From contig CBDFGS010000012.1 of the NCBI GenBank assembly GCA_965247255.1, positions 248,001 to 312,000 of the forward strand: 64,000 nucleotides of DNA, read 5' to 3'. A program made the position numbers and the translations under genes. Source of the DNA: CBDFGS01 sp965247255 (GTDB lineage Bacteria; Chloroflexota; Dehalococcoidia; Lucifugimonadales; CAUZJF01). Below are positions 8,466 to 16,168 of this stretch, piece by piece (the first letter of the stretch is position 1; each line of letters begins with the position of its first letter). Under the pieces are notes generated by a model that saw only the letters and a list, made by a program, of their open reading frames with translations, did not search any database and had not been told where the DNA came from.

Positions 8466-9217
8466 CGAGGGGCCAGCAGGCGCTCTAGATTTCCTGAACA
8501 CACCGCGCGCAAGTGCGCGTCGCTGAGGCCGCACCGGTGGAGGTGGTAGAGCTGCGGCGACATCGGGTGGTCGGGGAATCTCGAGCCGTACAGGACTCGA
8601 TCTGCCCCTAGGGCGCCGATGACTTCGGACAGGCCGTCTGTCGCGACCAGTCGAGATATCTCGACGTTCACGTTATCCAAACTCTTCAGCATTGGGACTG
8701 CCCACACCAGGTGCTTGTAGTGCACCTCGCACAGGACGACGCGGAGGTCTTCATGCGCGGCGAGCGTGCCGTACACAACCGCGGGGTCGCACTCGTCTGC
8801 CGCGATCCACAACGGGAGCCTCTCAGCGACCAACCATTCCAGGTAAGGCCCTACAATCCAGTCCTGGAAAGGATATTTGTGCAGCACCGGGAACATTCGG
8901 ACCGAGGTTACACCTAGCTCCGCTACCTGGGAGCTAAAGGCAGCCAAGTCGTCGAAGGCAGGGTTGCACACGAACTGGGGTACAAGGTCCGGATAGCCCC
9001 GGACCGAGTCCAAGAGCATGTCGTGCCCCTCGCCCCCATCGAAGTTGGCCGCGTGGGGCGAGTACACAACGGCACGGCCAATGCCAGCCCTCTTCATCGC
9101 ATCCGCCGTGCCTTCCACAGTGTCCACCCTCACGGGGCGGTTGTGGCGGCGTCCCAGCGCGACGTTGGCGTCGAAGATCGGTACCGAAGGTTTGAAGTCG
9201 AAGTCCACTCGCCCCAT
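8462..9217 (-). CDS. Amidohydrolase-fold protein lacking the HxH metal motif
   Basis: A 251-residue paralogue-like partner of the next gene. It has the amidohydrolase_2 layout, with IFDANVALGRR where the partner has FHTH, and YGSRFPDHP where active members have GSDxP. The N-terminal His pair and the catalytic Asp position are therefore not conserved, and the protein may be a non-catalytic subunit or have a different chemistry. It overlaps the partner by four bases, which suggests a complex made at equal dose. First gene of the operon running to 6334. Confidence 0.72.
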   Translation of the reverse strand: MGRVDFDFKPSVPIFDANVALGRRHNRPVRVDTVEGTADAMKRAGIGRAVVYSPHAANFDGGEGHDMLLDSVRGYPDLVPQFVCNPAFDDLAAFSSQVAELGVTSVRMFPVLHKYPFQDWIVGPYLEWLVAERLPLWIAADECDPAVVYGTLAAHEDLRVVLCEVHYKHLVWAVPMLKSLDNVNVEISRLVATDGLSEVIGALGADRVLYGSRFPDHPMSPQLYHLHRCGLSDAHLRAVCSGNLERLLAPR

Positions 9218-9474
9218 GTTGCCTTTGCAGACCCCCTTTTTCGCCGCCGTACCTTGGGGAGTGTAGCAGCGCCTCTGAAGAGCGTCAACGAGTCTATCAA
9301 CGCTCGCTCCTCCTCGTTAAAGAGGTCCGCGAACCGCCCTCGCCCCGGCACTCCTCTGATGGCGGGAGATAGACCCAATCGCGAGCCGGTCTCTCCGTTG
9401 ACTTCGCCATTACTCCATGTCACCCTTTTGGTTGCGTAGGGGACTTTGGCCTCCGCCTAAGGTCCAGTCGATAC

Positions 9475-10203
9475 GTGGCGGAGGCTCTCAGGCGATGGGG
9501 CAGGAGCAAGAGATTGGGCGGAAACGTCTACTTCGGCAGCGAGTTTTTCGAGTTCCTCGGTGAACTTCGGGAGAACAATAACCGCGACTGGTTCCAGGCC
9601 AACAAGGGACGATTCGAGGCAAAGGTGCGGGACCCGCTGGTCCGGTTCGTAGAGGACTTCGCGGACCCGTTGCGGGGGATCAGTCGGCACTTCGTCGCCG
9701 ATCCGCGGCCGGTCGGAGGCTCCATATTCAGGATCTACCGCGACATGAGGTTCTCCAAGGACAAGAGCCCTTACAAGACCCAAGCGGCGCTCCACTTCCG
9801 GCATGAGGTCGGGAGGGAGGTACACGGCCCGGGATTCTACCTGCACCTGGAGCCCGGAAATGTGTTCGCAGGCGTGGGCGTCTGGCATCCCGATTCGGAG
9901 GCGCTGGGGAAGATCAGGGGGGCCATGGCGGAGAACCCGGACCGTTGGCGGCGCATCGTCGGCGGCGAGGAGTTCGGGGCGCGATACAAACTCGAGGGGG
10001 AGTCGCTGAAACGGCCTCCCGCCGGCTACGAGCCCGACCACCCCCTAATCGAGGACCTCAAGAGGAAGGACTTTATAGCTTCGACTTACTTCAGCGAGGA
10101 AGATGCGTATTCGTCCGAATTCCTAAGGCGCTATGCGGAATCTTGCAAAGCCGCTAGCCCCCTGATGGAGTTCCTGACCACGGTGGTTGGGCTGCCCTGG
10201 TAG
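9475..10203 (+). CDS. DUF2461 family protein
   Basis: A 242-residue protein of the DUF2461/TIGR02453 family, recognisable from FEFLGELRENNNRDWFQANKGRFE, IFRIYRDMRFSKDKSPYKT, GPGFYLHLEPGNVFAGVGVW and RPPAGYEPDHPLIEDLKRKDF. The function of the family is unknown. The GTG at 9475 is the longest start; a TTG at 9514 is possible and would remove an atypical basic lead of 13 residues. About 257 bases upstream carry no recognised gene. Confidence 0.85.
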   Translation: MAEALRRWGRSKRLGGNVYFGSEFFEFLGELRENNNRDWFQANKGRFEAKVRDPLVRFVEDFADPLRGISRHFVADPRPVGGSIFRIYRDMRFSKDKSPYKTQAALHFRHEVGREVHGPGFYLHLEPGNVFAGVGVWHPDSEALGKIRGAMAENPDRWRRIVGGEEFGARYKLEGESLKRPPAGYEPDHPLIEDLKRKDFIASTYFSEEDAYSSEFLRRYAESCKAASPLMEFLTTVVGLPW

Positions 10204-10252
10204 GTGTTTCGTTATCTGCGCCACGGCTGAGGCGTCACGCAGCTCCGGAGAC

Positions 10253-10546
10253 TCATGCGCCGTCTCCGGCAGCGTGGCCGGGGGATGCCGCGGGACTGAA
10301 TATGTGCCCGCATCGCCGGCACCTGTAGCAGTCGTTGTCCAGAGGCCTCATCTTGTTGAGGCGGACCAGCTCTTTCTGGCCGCATCTGCCGCATGAGTAC
10401 GGTTGGCTGGGACTCGTGTTCAAACCTGCGCTGCCTCTAGCCGCCATCGCCGTGGGCCTGTGAGCGCACTGGACGCAATACACATCGTCAGAATAGGTGG
10501 TGTCGATATCACCTCCACACCGCGAGCAGGCCTTGAAGAGAATCAC
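10253..10546 (-). CDS. Double zinc-ribbon small protein
   Basis: A 97-residue protein with four CxxC pairs: CSRC and CVQC in the first 30 residues, CGRC and CRRC between about 50 and 80. This predicts two zinc ribbons joined by a polar linker. AGGAG lies about nine bases before the GTG start. It is convergent with the DUF2461 gene. Nucleic-acid binding is possible but not shown. Confidence 0.65.
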   Translation of the reverse strand: MILFKACSRCGGDIDTTYSDDVYCVQCAHRPTAMAARGSAGLNTSPSQPYSCGRCGQKELVRLNKMRPLDNDCYRCRRCGHIFSPAASPGHAAGDGA

Positions 10547-10719
10547 GGCATGACTCCTGAGCTATAACTTGGAAGCGGCGTGCCATGTCACGGATGGAAG
10601 GTAGGCGTGCGGCTGTTAGCACATACGTTCTTCTGCCGTCTACAATTATGCACCATGCCGATTTACATTGTCAATACTTCGTCATACAGGCCATTGGCCT
10701 CGAATCAGGCTAACCTTTG

Positions 10720-11097
10720 ATGACGGTCAACAGGTTGGAATCGACGAAGCCACCATACGAAGAGCTGGCAGAGCATGTGCGGAAAGCCCGCGCGGCACGA
10801 GGCATGAGCCAGAGGCAACTTTCGCGCTCGCTGAGCAAGAGCGAAGGTTACATTGGCCACCTGGAGCGCGGTCGGATCCGGCCGAACGTGGAGACGCTGA
10901 AGGAGCTGGCGACGGTCCTGGGGCTCGTGTACGGTGAGCTGGCCGTCGAGGCCGCATACATAACCCGCGAGGAGTTCGACACGCCCATCGATGAGGGTCA
11001 GCTCGCCCGCCTGACGGAGATCGGAGACCTCAGCGACGAGGAGTGGGAGTCGGTGAGGGATTTCGCGCGCTATCTCAGGAGCAGGCGAAGGGCCTAA
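10720..11097 (+). CDS. XRE-family helix-turn-helix regulator
   Basis: A 125-residue DNA-binding protein. A Cro/C1-type HTH spans about residues 15-70 (HVRKARAARGMSQRQLSRSL, then SEGYIGHLERGRIRPNVETL). The C-terminal part is acidic then basic (DLSDEEWESVRDFARYLRSRRR). The ATG at 10720 directly follows an alternative TTG. It faces an ImmA/IrrE-like gene whose 3' end is 50 bases away, so the two resemble a split regulator/protease pair, but they are convergent rather than in one operon. Confidence 0.85.
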   Translation: MTVNRLESTKPPYEELAEHVRKARAARGMSQRQLSRSLSKSEGYIGHLERGRIRPNVETLKELATVLGLVYGELAVEAAYITREEFDTPIDEGQLARLTEIGDLSDEEWESVRDFARYLRSRRRA

Positions 11098-11147
11098 GAC
11101 GGGGCAGGAAGAACGCACAGCGTCGGCCGGGCATCGATGTTAGGGGG

Positions 11148-11543
11148 TCACGGCGCGACGAGGTGAGCCTTCTCGCCGGGTATCCCCAATTCAGCGGCGC
11201 CGCCGGACCAGCCGTCCGGGCCCGCGATCAGGGCCGCGGCGAACTCCTCGGCCTGCCGCTCTGCCTTGGCGTGGTTGACCCATTGCCAGGACTGCAGGTA
11301 GAAGCTCGTCCCGACGTGGAGAACGTGGTGGCCGATAGCATGGGCAACGTACCACCGGAACCACGGGCGGGGGAGGCCCGGCCTTACACCGATCGTCCCG
11401 CCGATTATGACCTCTTTGACGCGCCCCCCGAATGGGAATGTCACAACCTCCAGGCCCAGCTCATGCGCTAGACGTTTGAGGTCGACAGGTACGTTCAGAC
11501 CGTGCAGCCGCCATAGCTCCGCGGCTTTAGTTCTTGCGTGCAA
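11148..11543 (-). CDS. ImmA/IrrE (M78)-like protein, probably catalytically dead
   Basis: A 131-residue protein with the M78 layout: an N-terminal helical part (AAELWRLHGLNVPVDLKRLA), the strand GLEVVTFPFGG, then the helix where ImmA proteins carry HExxH, followed by a K-x-E-R-Q-A-E-E-F-A-A helix that supplies the third ligand region. Here the motif reads H68-A-I-G-H72: both His are kept but the catalytic Glu is Ala (codon GCT). Active ImmA proteases cleave a cognate XRE repressor. This one may only bind. A convergent XRE gene is adjacent. Confidence 0.8.
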   Translation of the reverse strand: MHARTKAAELWRLHGLNVPVDLKRLAHELGLEVVTFPFGGRVKEVIIGGTIGVRPGLPRPWFRWYVAHAIGHHVLHVGTSFYLQSWQWVNHAKAERQAEEFAAALIAGPDGWSGGAAELGIPGEKAHLVAP

Positions 11544-11631
11544 CCGAGCCCCAGTGGTGAGAACAGATGTGCTATTCTATCGTGCGCCGTGGCTCGAGTG
11601 TCAAGCTATGAGCACGCTGATTAGCGGCGGA

Positions 11632-12528
11632 TTATTTCCCGCTAATCTTCGTGTGCGCAAGGTCCTCGATGAAGTTGGCGATCGCGGAGTGGTCGGAGTC
11701 GCCTTTGCCGTCGTTAATCAAAGCGCCGAGCATCTGCTGGACCAGGCTTGTGACCGGAAGGGGTACCCCCAGCTCTTTGCCCGTTAGCAGTGCATTGTGA
11801 AGGTCTTTCTGGTGTAGCCTGATCCGGAAGCCGGGCGTGAAGTCTCCGGCGATCATCATCGGCCCCTTGGCGTTCAGGACAGTGCTCCCCGCCAAACCGC
11901 CCTTTATGGCCTCGAAGACCACGCCGGGGTCCAGCCCCGCCTTCCTGGCGAGAACGAGAGCCTCCCCCACAGCTTCGATGTTCGCCGCCACTATTATCTG
12001 ATTAGCCAGCTTGGTCGTGTTCCCGGCCCCGTAGTCGCCGCATAGGACCACGCTGTCTCCAACCACGCCCAGGAGGTCGCTGTAGCGCTCGAATACCTCC
12101 TTCTTCCCGCCTACCATGATGGCGAGGGTCCCGTCTATGGCTTTGGGCTCGCCACCGCTAACTGGTGCATCCAGAAAGTCGACTCCCGCCGCCTCGCAGG
12201 CCGCCGCTATCTTCTGCGACGAGCCGGGAGCGATGGAGCTCATGTCGATAATGGTGGAGCCTCGAGAAATGCCCTCCAACACCCCGTTAGGCCCAAGGAT
12301 GGCGGCCTCGGAGTCTGCGGAGTCCGGCACCATGGTGACGACCAGCGGCGCGCTGCCCGCTACCTCTTTCGACGAGGAAGCCGGTTTCGCCCCATCCGTG
12401 GCCAGCTCTTCCACCGCTGTGCCTACCACGTCGTACACGGTGAGCGAGTATCCTGCAGTCATGAGATTTCGCGCCATGGGCCTGCCCATAATGCCGAGCC
12501 CGATGAAACCGACATCCTTATCTGCCAT
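11632..12528 (-). CDS. Beta-hydroxyacid dehydrogenase (3-hydroxyisobutyrate / tartronate-semialdehyde type)
   Basis: A 298-residue NAD(P)-dependent dehydrogenase. GLGIMG at residues 10-15 is the dinucleotide motif, DAPVSGG at about 120-126 the substrate loop, and GAGNTTKLANQ carries the catalytic K173. Length is exactly that of the family. The start at 12528 is supported by AAAGGAG about seven bases upstream; the open frame extends 78 codons further but that part is not family-like. Substrate is not decided by sequence: 3-hydroxyisobutyrate, 2-hydroxy-3-oxopropionate or succinic semialdehyde are all possible. Confidence 0.88.
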   Translation of the reverse strand: MADKDVGFIGLGIMGRPMARNLMTAGYSLTVYDVVGTAVEELATDGAKPASSSKEVAGSAPLVVTMVPDSADSEAAILGPNGVLEGISRGSTIIDMSSIAPGSSQKIAAACEAAGVDFLDAPVSGGEPKAIDGTLAIMVGGKKEVFERYSDLLGVVGDSVVLCGDYGAGNTTKLANQIIVAANIEAVGEALVLARKAGLDPGVVFEAIKGGLAGSTVLNAKGPMMIAGDFTPGFRIRLHQKDLHNALLTGKELGVPLPVTSLVQQMLGALINDGKGDSDHSAIANFIEDLAHTKISGK

Positions 12529-12765
12529 TACGTTCTCCTTTGAGCGCTTCTTGCGCCGCGGCGTCATCGCGACCGAACGGCCAAGCGCGCCTGGGTGATG
12601 CGTCTCTCGCGACGCCTGAATTATTGGTGATTGGGTCTGCATCGTCAAGTCACGGGACCAACGTCCAGGCGTGGTCGACATTGACCGACCTTCAGCGCCG
12701 AGGATAACATTGGAATCTGGCCACGACGCCGTCCATTGGCGAGGCGTGACCAGCAGTGCCACAAC

Positions 12766-13464
12766 ATGACAGATTCCCCCTCTCCAAACCCCTCGAAAGA
12801 GAGCCCTCTCGCAAGCCTGGGCCTGAACATCGTCGTCCCGGTTCTTGTGCTAACCACACTGAGCGGAGACGACCGGCTTGGGCCTGTGGTCGCGCTCGTG
12901 GCTGCGTTGAGCTTCCCGGTCGGATACGGGGTCTACGACCTGGTGAGGCGAAAGCGGGCCAACTTCGTTTCGGTGCTCGGGGTTATCGGGGTGCTCCTGA
13001 CAGGGGGCATAGGCCTGCTCAAGTTGGACGTGCAATGGGTAGCGATCAAGGAGGCTGGGGTACCACTCGTCATTGGTCTCGCAATTCTTGGCTCCCTGAG
13101 GACACGGTTTCCCCTCGTGCAAAAGCTCCTCGGCCAGATAATCGACATGGAGCAGATCGAAGAGGCGGTAAGCGAGAGCGGCCACGCGGTCGCATTTCAG
13201 CAGCGCCTCAAGAATGCGACCTACATCATAGCCTCCTCTTTCTTCCTATCAGCCGTGCTGAACTACATCCTGGCCAAGCTCATCGTGGTGAGCCCGGCGG
13301 GCACGACCGAATTCAACCAGGAGCTGGGAAGGATGACCGCCATCAGCTTCCCAGTAATAGCGGTCCCTTCGATCTTCCTCCTGGCCATGGCCATGTACTA
13401 CCTTCTCAGCGGCATCGCCGGGTTCACTGGAATGGATATTCAGCGTCTCATGCGCAAGGCCTAA
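12766..13464 (+). CDS. VC0807-family integral membrane protein
   Basis: A 232-residue multi-pass membrane protein with about six hydrophobic segments. Recognisable from SPLASLGLNIVVPVLVLTTL, GPVVALVAALSFPVGYGVYD, VLLTGGIGLL and SLRTRFPLVQKLL, the pattern of the VC0807 group (often misnamed transporter). Its function is unknown. The ATG at 12766 is favoured over the GTG at 12736. Transcribed away from the dehydrogenase gene. Confidence 0.78.
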   Translation: MTDSPSPNPSKESPLASLGLNIVVPVLVLTTLSGDDRLGPVVALVAALSFPVGYGVYDLVRRKRANFVSVLGVIGVLLTGGIGLLKLDVQWVAIKEAGVPLVIGLAILGSLRTRFPLVQKLLGQIIDMEQIEEAVSESGHAVAFQQRLKNATYIIASSFFLSAVLNYILAKLIVVSPAGTTEFNQELGRMTAISFPVIAVPSIFLLAMAMYYLLSGIAGFTGMDIQRLMRKA

Positions 13465-13980
13465 CTTTACGCCGGCCAGACACGGACAATGCGCATCGGT
13501 CCAAGGCGGAGAGATGAGGCACGAGTTGGGATGAAGTCGAGCGGCTGAAGGGCGACGCCGGCCCGCCGGCGCAGCTTATCACGGCCCTTCAGCGCGAGCC
13601 TGTGCAGGGATCTGCGAGGAAGAGTTCAAGGAGTCGCCTAAGAGAACGCAGCAACTCTTCGGCCAAGATACCCTAGATTCTTCGTCCCGATAGGATCGGG
13701 ACTCGGAATGACATGCAGGGTCCCGCGTTGGCTAAAGAGCTCGACCCACCGGACAGCTGGCCCATCGCGCGGGAGAGGGGGTGCTCCGATAAATCGGGGC
13801 GGTGCTTTGGGGGGTAGCTCCGGCGCGCGTGCCAGGTGCCCGGTGGGCCTAAGACGCGCTGATTGTCGCAACTAGCGCGCCGATCTCGCAGAACAGAATA
13901 GAACAGAACATGCGTACTTGTCAAGCCACTAGAACATGCGTTTGGGGGCAAAATCGTGGGGGTCACTCGAGAGCAGCGGG
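13465..13980. other. Gene-free interval with a short hairpin
   Basis: About 515 bases with no credible reading frame. It holds a small hairpin at 13684-13702 (GTCCCGA / TCGGGAC), inside text resembling a dispersed intergenic motif. Nothing else was recognised. Confidence 0.5.
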
Positions 13981-14997
13981 CTAGGTTGTTACAAGGCTGA
14001 GAAGGAAATAGGTTATGGCTCCGAGCATACCCACGACGGGGAAGGTCAAGATCCAAGCGTAAACGATCTCTTTGGCGACGCCCCATCGCACCGCGGACAG
14101 GCGCTTAGTCGAACCCATGCCGAGGATCGACGAGGTTATGACGTGGGTCGTGCTCACCGGGACGCCGACGCGTGACGCGAGCTCGATTACGCTGGCGGCT
14201 GATCCCTCCGCAGCGAAGCCGTGAGGGGACCGCATGGTGACGATGCGCACCCCCAGCGTGCGAATAACGCGTCTGCCCCCAAAGTACGTGCCGATACCCA
14301 TAACTACTGCCGACACGATCTTGACCCATAGCGGCACCTCAAACTCAATACCCTTCTCGGACCAGCTATAGAAGACGGCCAGCGCAAGGGTGATCACGCC
14401 CATCGTCTTCTGCGCGTCGTTTGAACCGTGACTGAATGCCATGGCCATAGCGGTGAGCAGCTGCAGCTTGTTAAAGATGGTGGTTACCGTGGATGGCCTG
14501 GAAGTCTGGAATATCCAGTAAATCGCGAGCATCAGAATGTAGCCGCCGAGAAATCCAAACAGCGGCGAGAATACGAGCCCTAGCCCGATCTTGGTTATTC
14601 CTTCCGTGCCCGCTATGACCTCCAAACCCCCATGGGCGATGCCGGCTCCGGCCACACCTGATATGAGGCTGTGACTGCCGCTCACCGGCATCCCAAACCG
14701 ACTAGCGGCGAACACCCACATTGCCGCGCCCAGGACACCCCCCGCGACCACTACCAGGGTGATCTCCTCCTCGCTCACAACTCCCTTCCCGACCGTCTTA
14801 GCGACCGCGGTCCCCGAGATCGCGCCGAGGAAGTTCATGATGGCGGCCATCACGACCGCCATGAATGGGGAGAGTACCCGCGTCGACACGACCGTGGCAA
14901 TTGCGTTGGCTGCGTCGTTGAACCCGTTGGAGAGCTCGAAGACAAGGGCAGCCAGGACGACGAGTACGAGAAATGTGAACTCCGACTGCTCAATCAC
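13981..14997 (-). CDS. Inorganic phosphate transporter, Pit family
   Basis: A 338-residue integral membrane protein with the two signature repeats of Pit permeases: GFNDAANAIATVV in the first quarter and FSHGSNDAQKTMGVITLAL in the second half, each followed by hydrophobic helices. Pit proteins import divalent metal-phosphate complexes coupled to H+ or Na+. Length is on the short side, typical of two-gene Pit/DUF47 systems. It follows the DUF47 gene by 105 bases on the same strand and the two very probably share the promoter at 15856-15884. Confidence 0.92.
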   Translation of the reverse strand: MIEQSEFTFLVLVVLAALVFELSNGFNDAANAIATVVSTRVLSPFMAVVMAAIMNFLGAISGTAVAKTVGKGVVSEEEITLVVVAGGVLGAAMWVFAASRFGMPVSGSHSLISGVAGAGIAHGGLEVIAGTEGITKIGLGLVFSPLFGFLGGYILMLAIYWIFQTSRPSTVTTIFNKLQLLTAMAMAFSHGSNDAQKTMGVITLALAVFYSWSEKGIEFEVPLWVKIVSAVVMGIGTYFGGRRVIRTLGVRIVTMRSPHGFAAEGSAASVIELASRVGVPVSTTHVITSSILGMGSTKRLSAVRWGVAKEIVYAWILTFPVVGMLGAITYFLLSLVTT

Positions 14998-15102
14998 GGG
15001 CAGCCGGCCTTAGGGGTCGCGGCGGGACGGGGATTCTCGGGCCCGGGATACCCGTGTTCCCGTTCCTGGTGTTTTTCTTGCAATCTCGTGCCGTCGTCTT
15101 CG

Positions 15103-15738
15103 TCAGGAGTGCTTGATTACGATGCCTTCGAGCACGTTGGCCGCATCCTCGGCCATGTCCGTCGCCTCTTCCATATCGTTGTAGATGTCGCGCCACTTGA
15201 GGATCTGCATGACGTCGTAGCCGTTGCTGAAGAGCTCGCCCATGGCGCGGCTCAGGACGCTGTCGGCTTCGTTCTCCAGCCGGTTGATCTCCACCGCGAT
15301 GGGCAGGATGTCCTTTAGCTTAGACCCTTTGGTGGCCAGCATGTTGACGGCGCGCTCAAGCTCATCAGCGCAGCTGACTATGATGGTGCACAGGTGGCGG
15401 GAGAACTCGGTAGTCTCGTCGATCTTATACTCCAGGGTGTACTGCGCAGCCTCGTCGATGGCGTCTACAACGTCGTCCAGGCGGCCGGCGAGGGCCATGA
15501 TGTCCTCACGGTCGATGGGAGTTACGAACGTTCTATGGAGTGACTGAGTGATGTCGTGAATGATCTGGTCGCCGTGCTCTTCGAGCTCCTTGATCTCACG
15601 GACCTTGGCAGGCACGTTTTCGAAGTTCTGCATAAGGTCCTGGAGCGCGCGAGCTACCTCCTGAAGGTTGATCGTGCTCTGATGAAGAAGGAAGAAGAAG
15701 CGGTCGACTCGCGGCAGAAAGGAGAGAGAGATTCCCAT
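15103..15738 (-). CDS. DUF47 (PhoU-like) accessory protein of Pit
   Basis: A 211-residue all-helical protein of the DUF47 family, related to PhoU. Features include FFFLLHQSTINLQEVARALQ, an acidic KELEEHGDQIIHDI metal-binding helix, HRTFVTPIDREDIMALAGRLDDVVDAIDEAA, and a second acidic RLENEADSV helix. DUF47 genes typically precede pit genes and modulate phosphate uptake. The start has AGGTGAG five bases upstream. The leader between promoter and start contains a terminator-like hairpin. Confidence 0.92.
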   Translation of the reverse strand: MGISLSFLPRVDRFFFLLHQSTINLQEVARALQDLMQNFENVPAKVREIKELEEHGDQIIHDITQSLHRTFVTPIDREDIMALAGRLDDVVDAIDEAAQYTLEYKIDETTEFSRHLCTIIVSCADELERAVNMLATKGSKLKDILPIAVEINRLENEADSVLSRAMGELFSNGYDVMQILKWRDIYNDMEEATDMAEDAANVLEGIVIKHS

Positions 15739-15761
15739 GACTCACCTCGCAACACATTGCA

Positions 15762-15791
15762 AATTAAAAGCCCTTCCATCGGTGGAAGGGC
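15762..15791 (-). terminator. Terminator-like hairpin in the DUF47-pit leader (possible attenuator)
   Basis: On the reverse strand GCCCTTCCA, a four-base loop and TGGAAGGGC form a perfect 9-bp stem, followed immediately by TTTTAATT. This is an intrinsic-terminator layout placed between the promoter (15856-15884) and the start codon at 15738. A second hairpin (GCTGGC / GCCAGC) lies upstream in the leader. Confidence 0.65.
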
Positions 15792-15855
15792 CTTCCTCGT
15801 GGCTTCGCTGGCCGATCATCGCCAGCACTCAATACCTCTTAGCATGTCTGTGAAA

Positions 15856-15884
15856 AACATAACAAGCCGTGCCCGTCGTGTCAA
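15856..15884 (-). promoter_or_regulatory. Sigma-70-type promoter for the DUF47-pit operon
   Basis: Reverse strand: TTGACA at 15884-15879, exactly 17 bases of spacer, then TATGTT at 15861-15856. The predicted start near 15849 gives a leader of about 110 bases. This is the best promoter match I saw in the window. Confidence 0.7.
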
Positions 15885-16072
15885 GCCTTAAAGCTCGCGA
15901 TTTTTCGGGGTCTTGCATCGTCCCTCCGGCCGCGAGTAATCGGTCTGCGGACCTACGGCGAACAGGTCCTCCGCGCCTTGGAGATCGGCTCCCTGGCGCC
16001 GCTGGGAGCAGGACGAGCGCTGCAAGGCCGCACGGAATTGCTATTCCTGAGGCTGGCCGTTGCCACGGAGCC

Positions 16073-16168
16073 CTAGGGCTCGTAGACCTCAGTATCGGGA
16101 AAGAAGTCGGACCAGGCGAACCAGAACGAAATCTTGAAAGGGTAGGCCTGGAGCCGCCTTCCCTTTAG
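16073..16168 (-). pseudogene. C-terminal remnant of a DUF3179 protein, cut by the IS
   Basis: On the reverse strand about 30 codons run out of the left end of the IS and end in a TAG at 16073. They encode LQAYPFKISFWFAWSDFFPD, then TEVYEP, which resembles the conserved end of DUF3179 proteins (FWFAW-x-x-F-x-P-[DE]-T). The rest of the gene is missing; it is not on the other side of this IS copy. The family assignment rests on one short motif. Confidence 0.5.
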
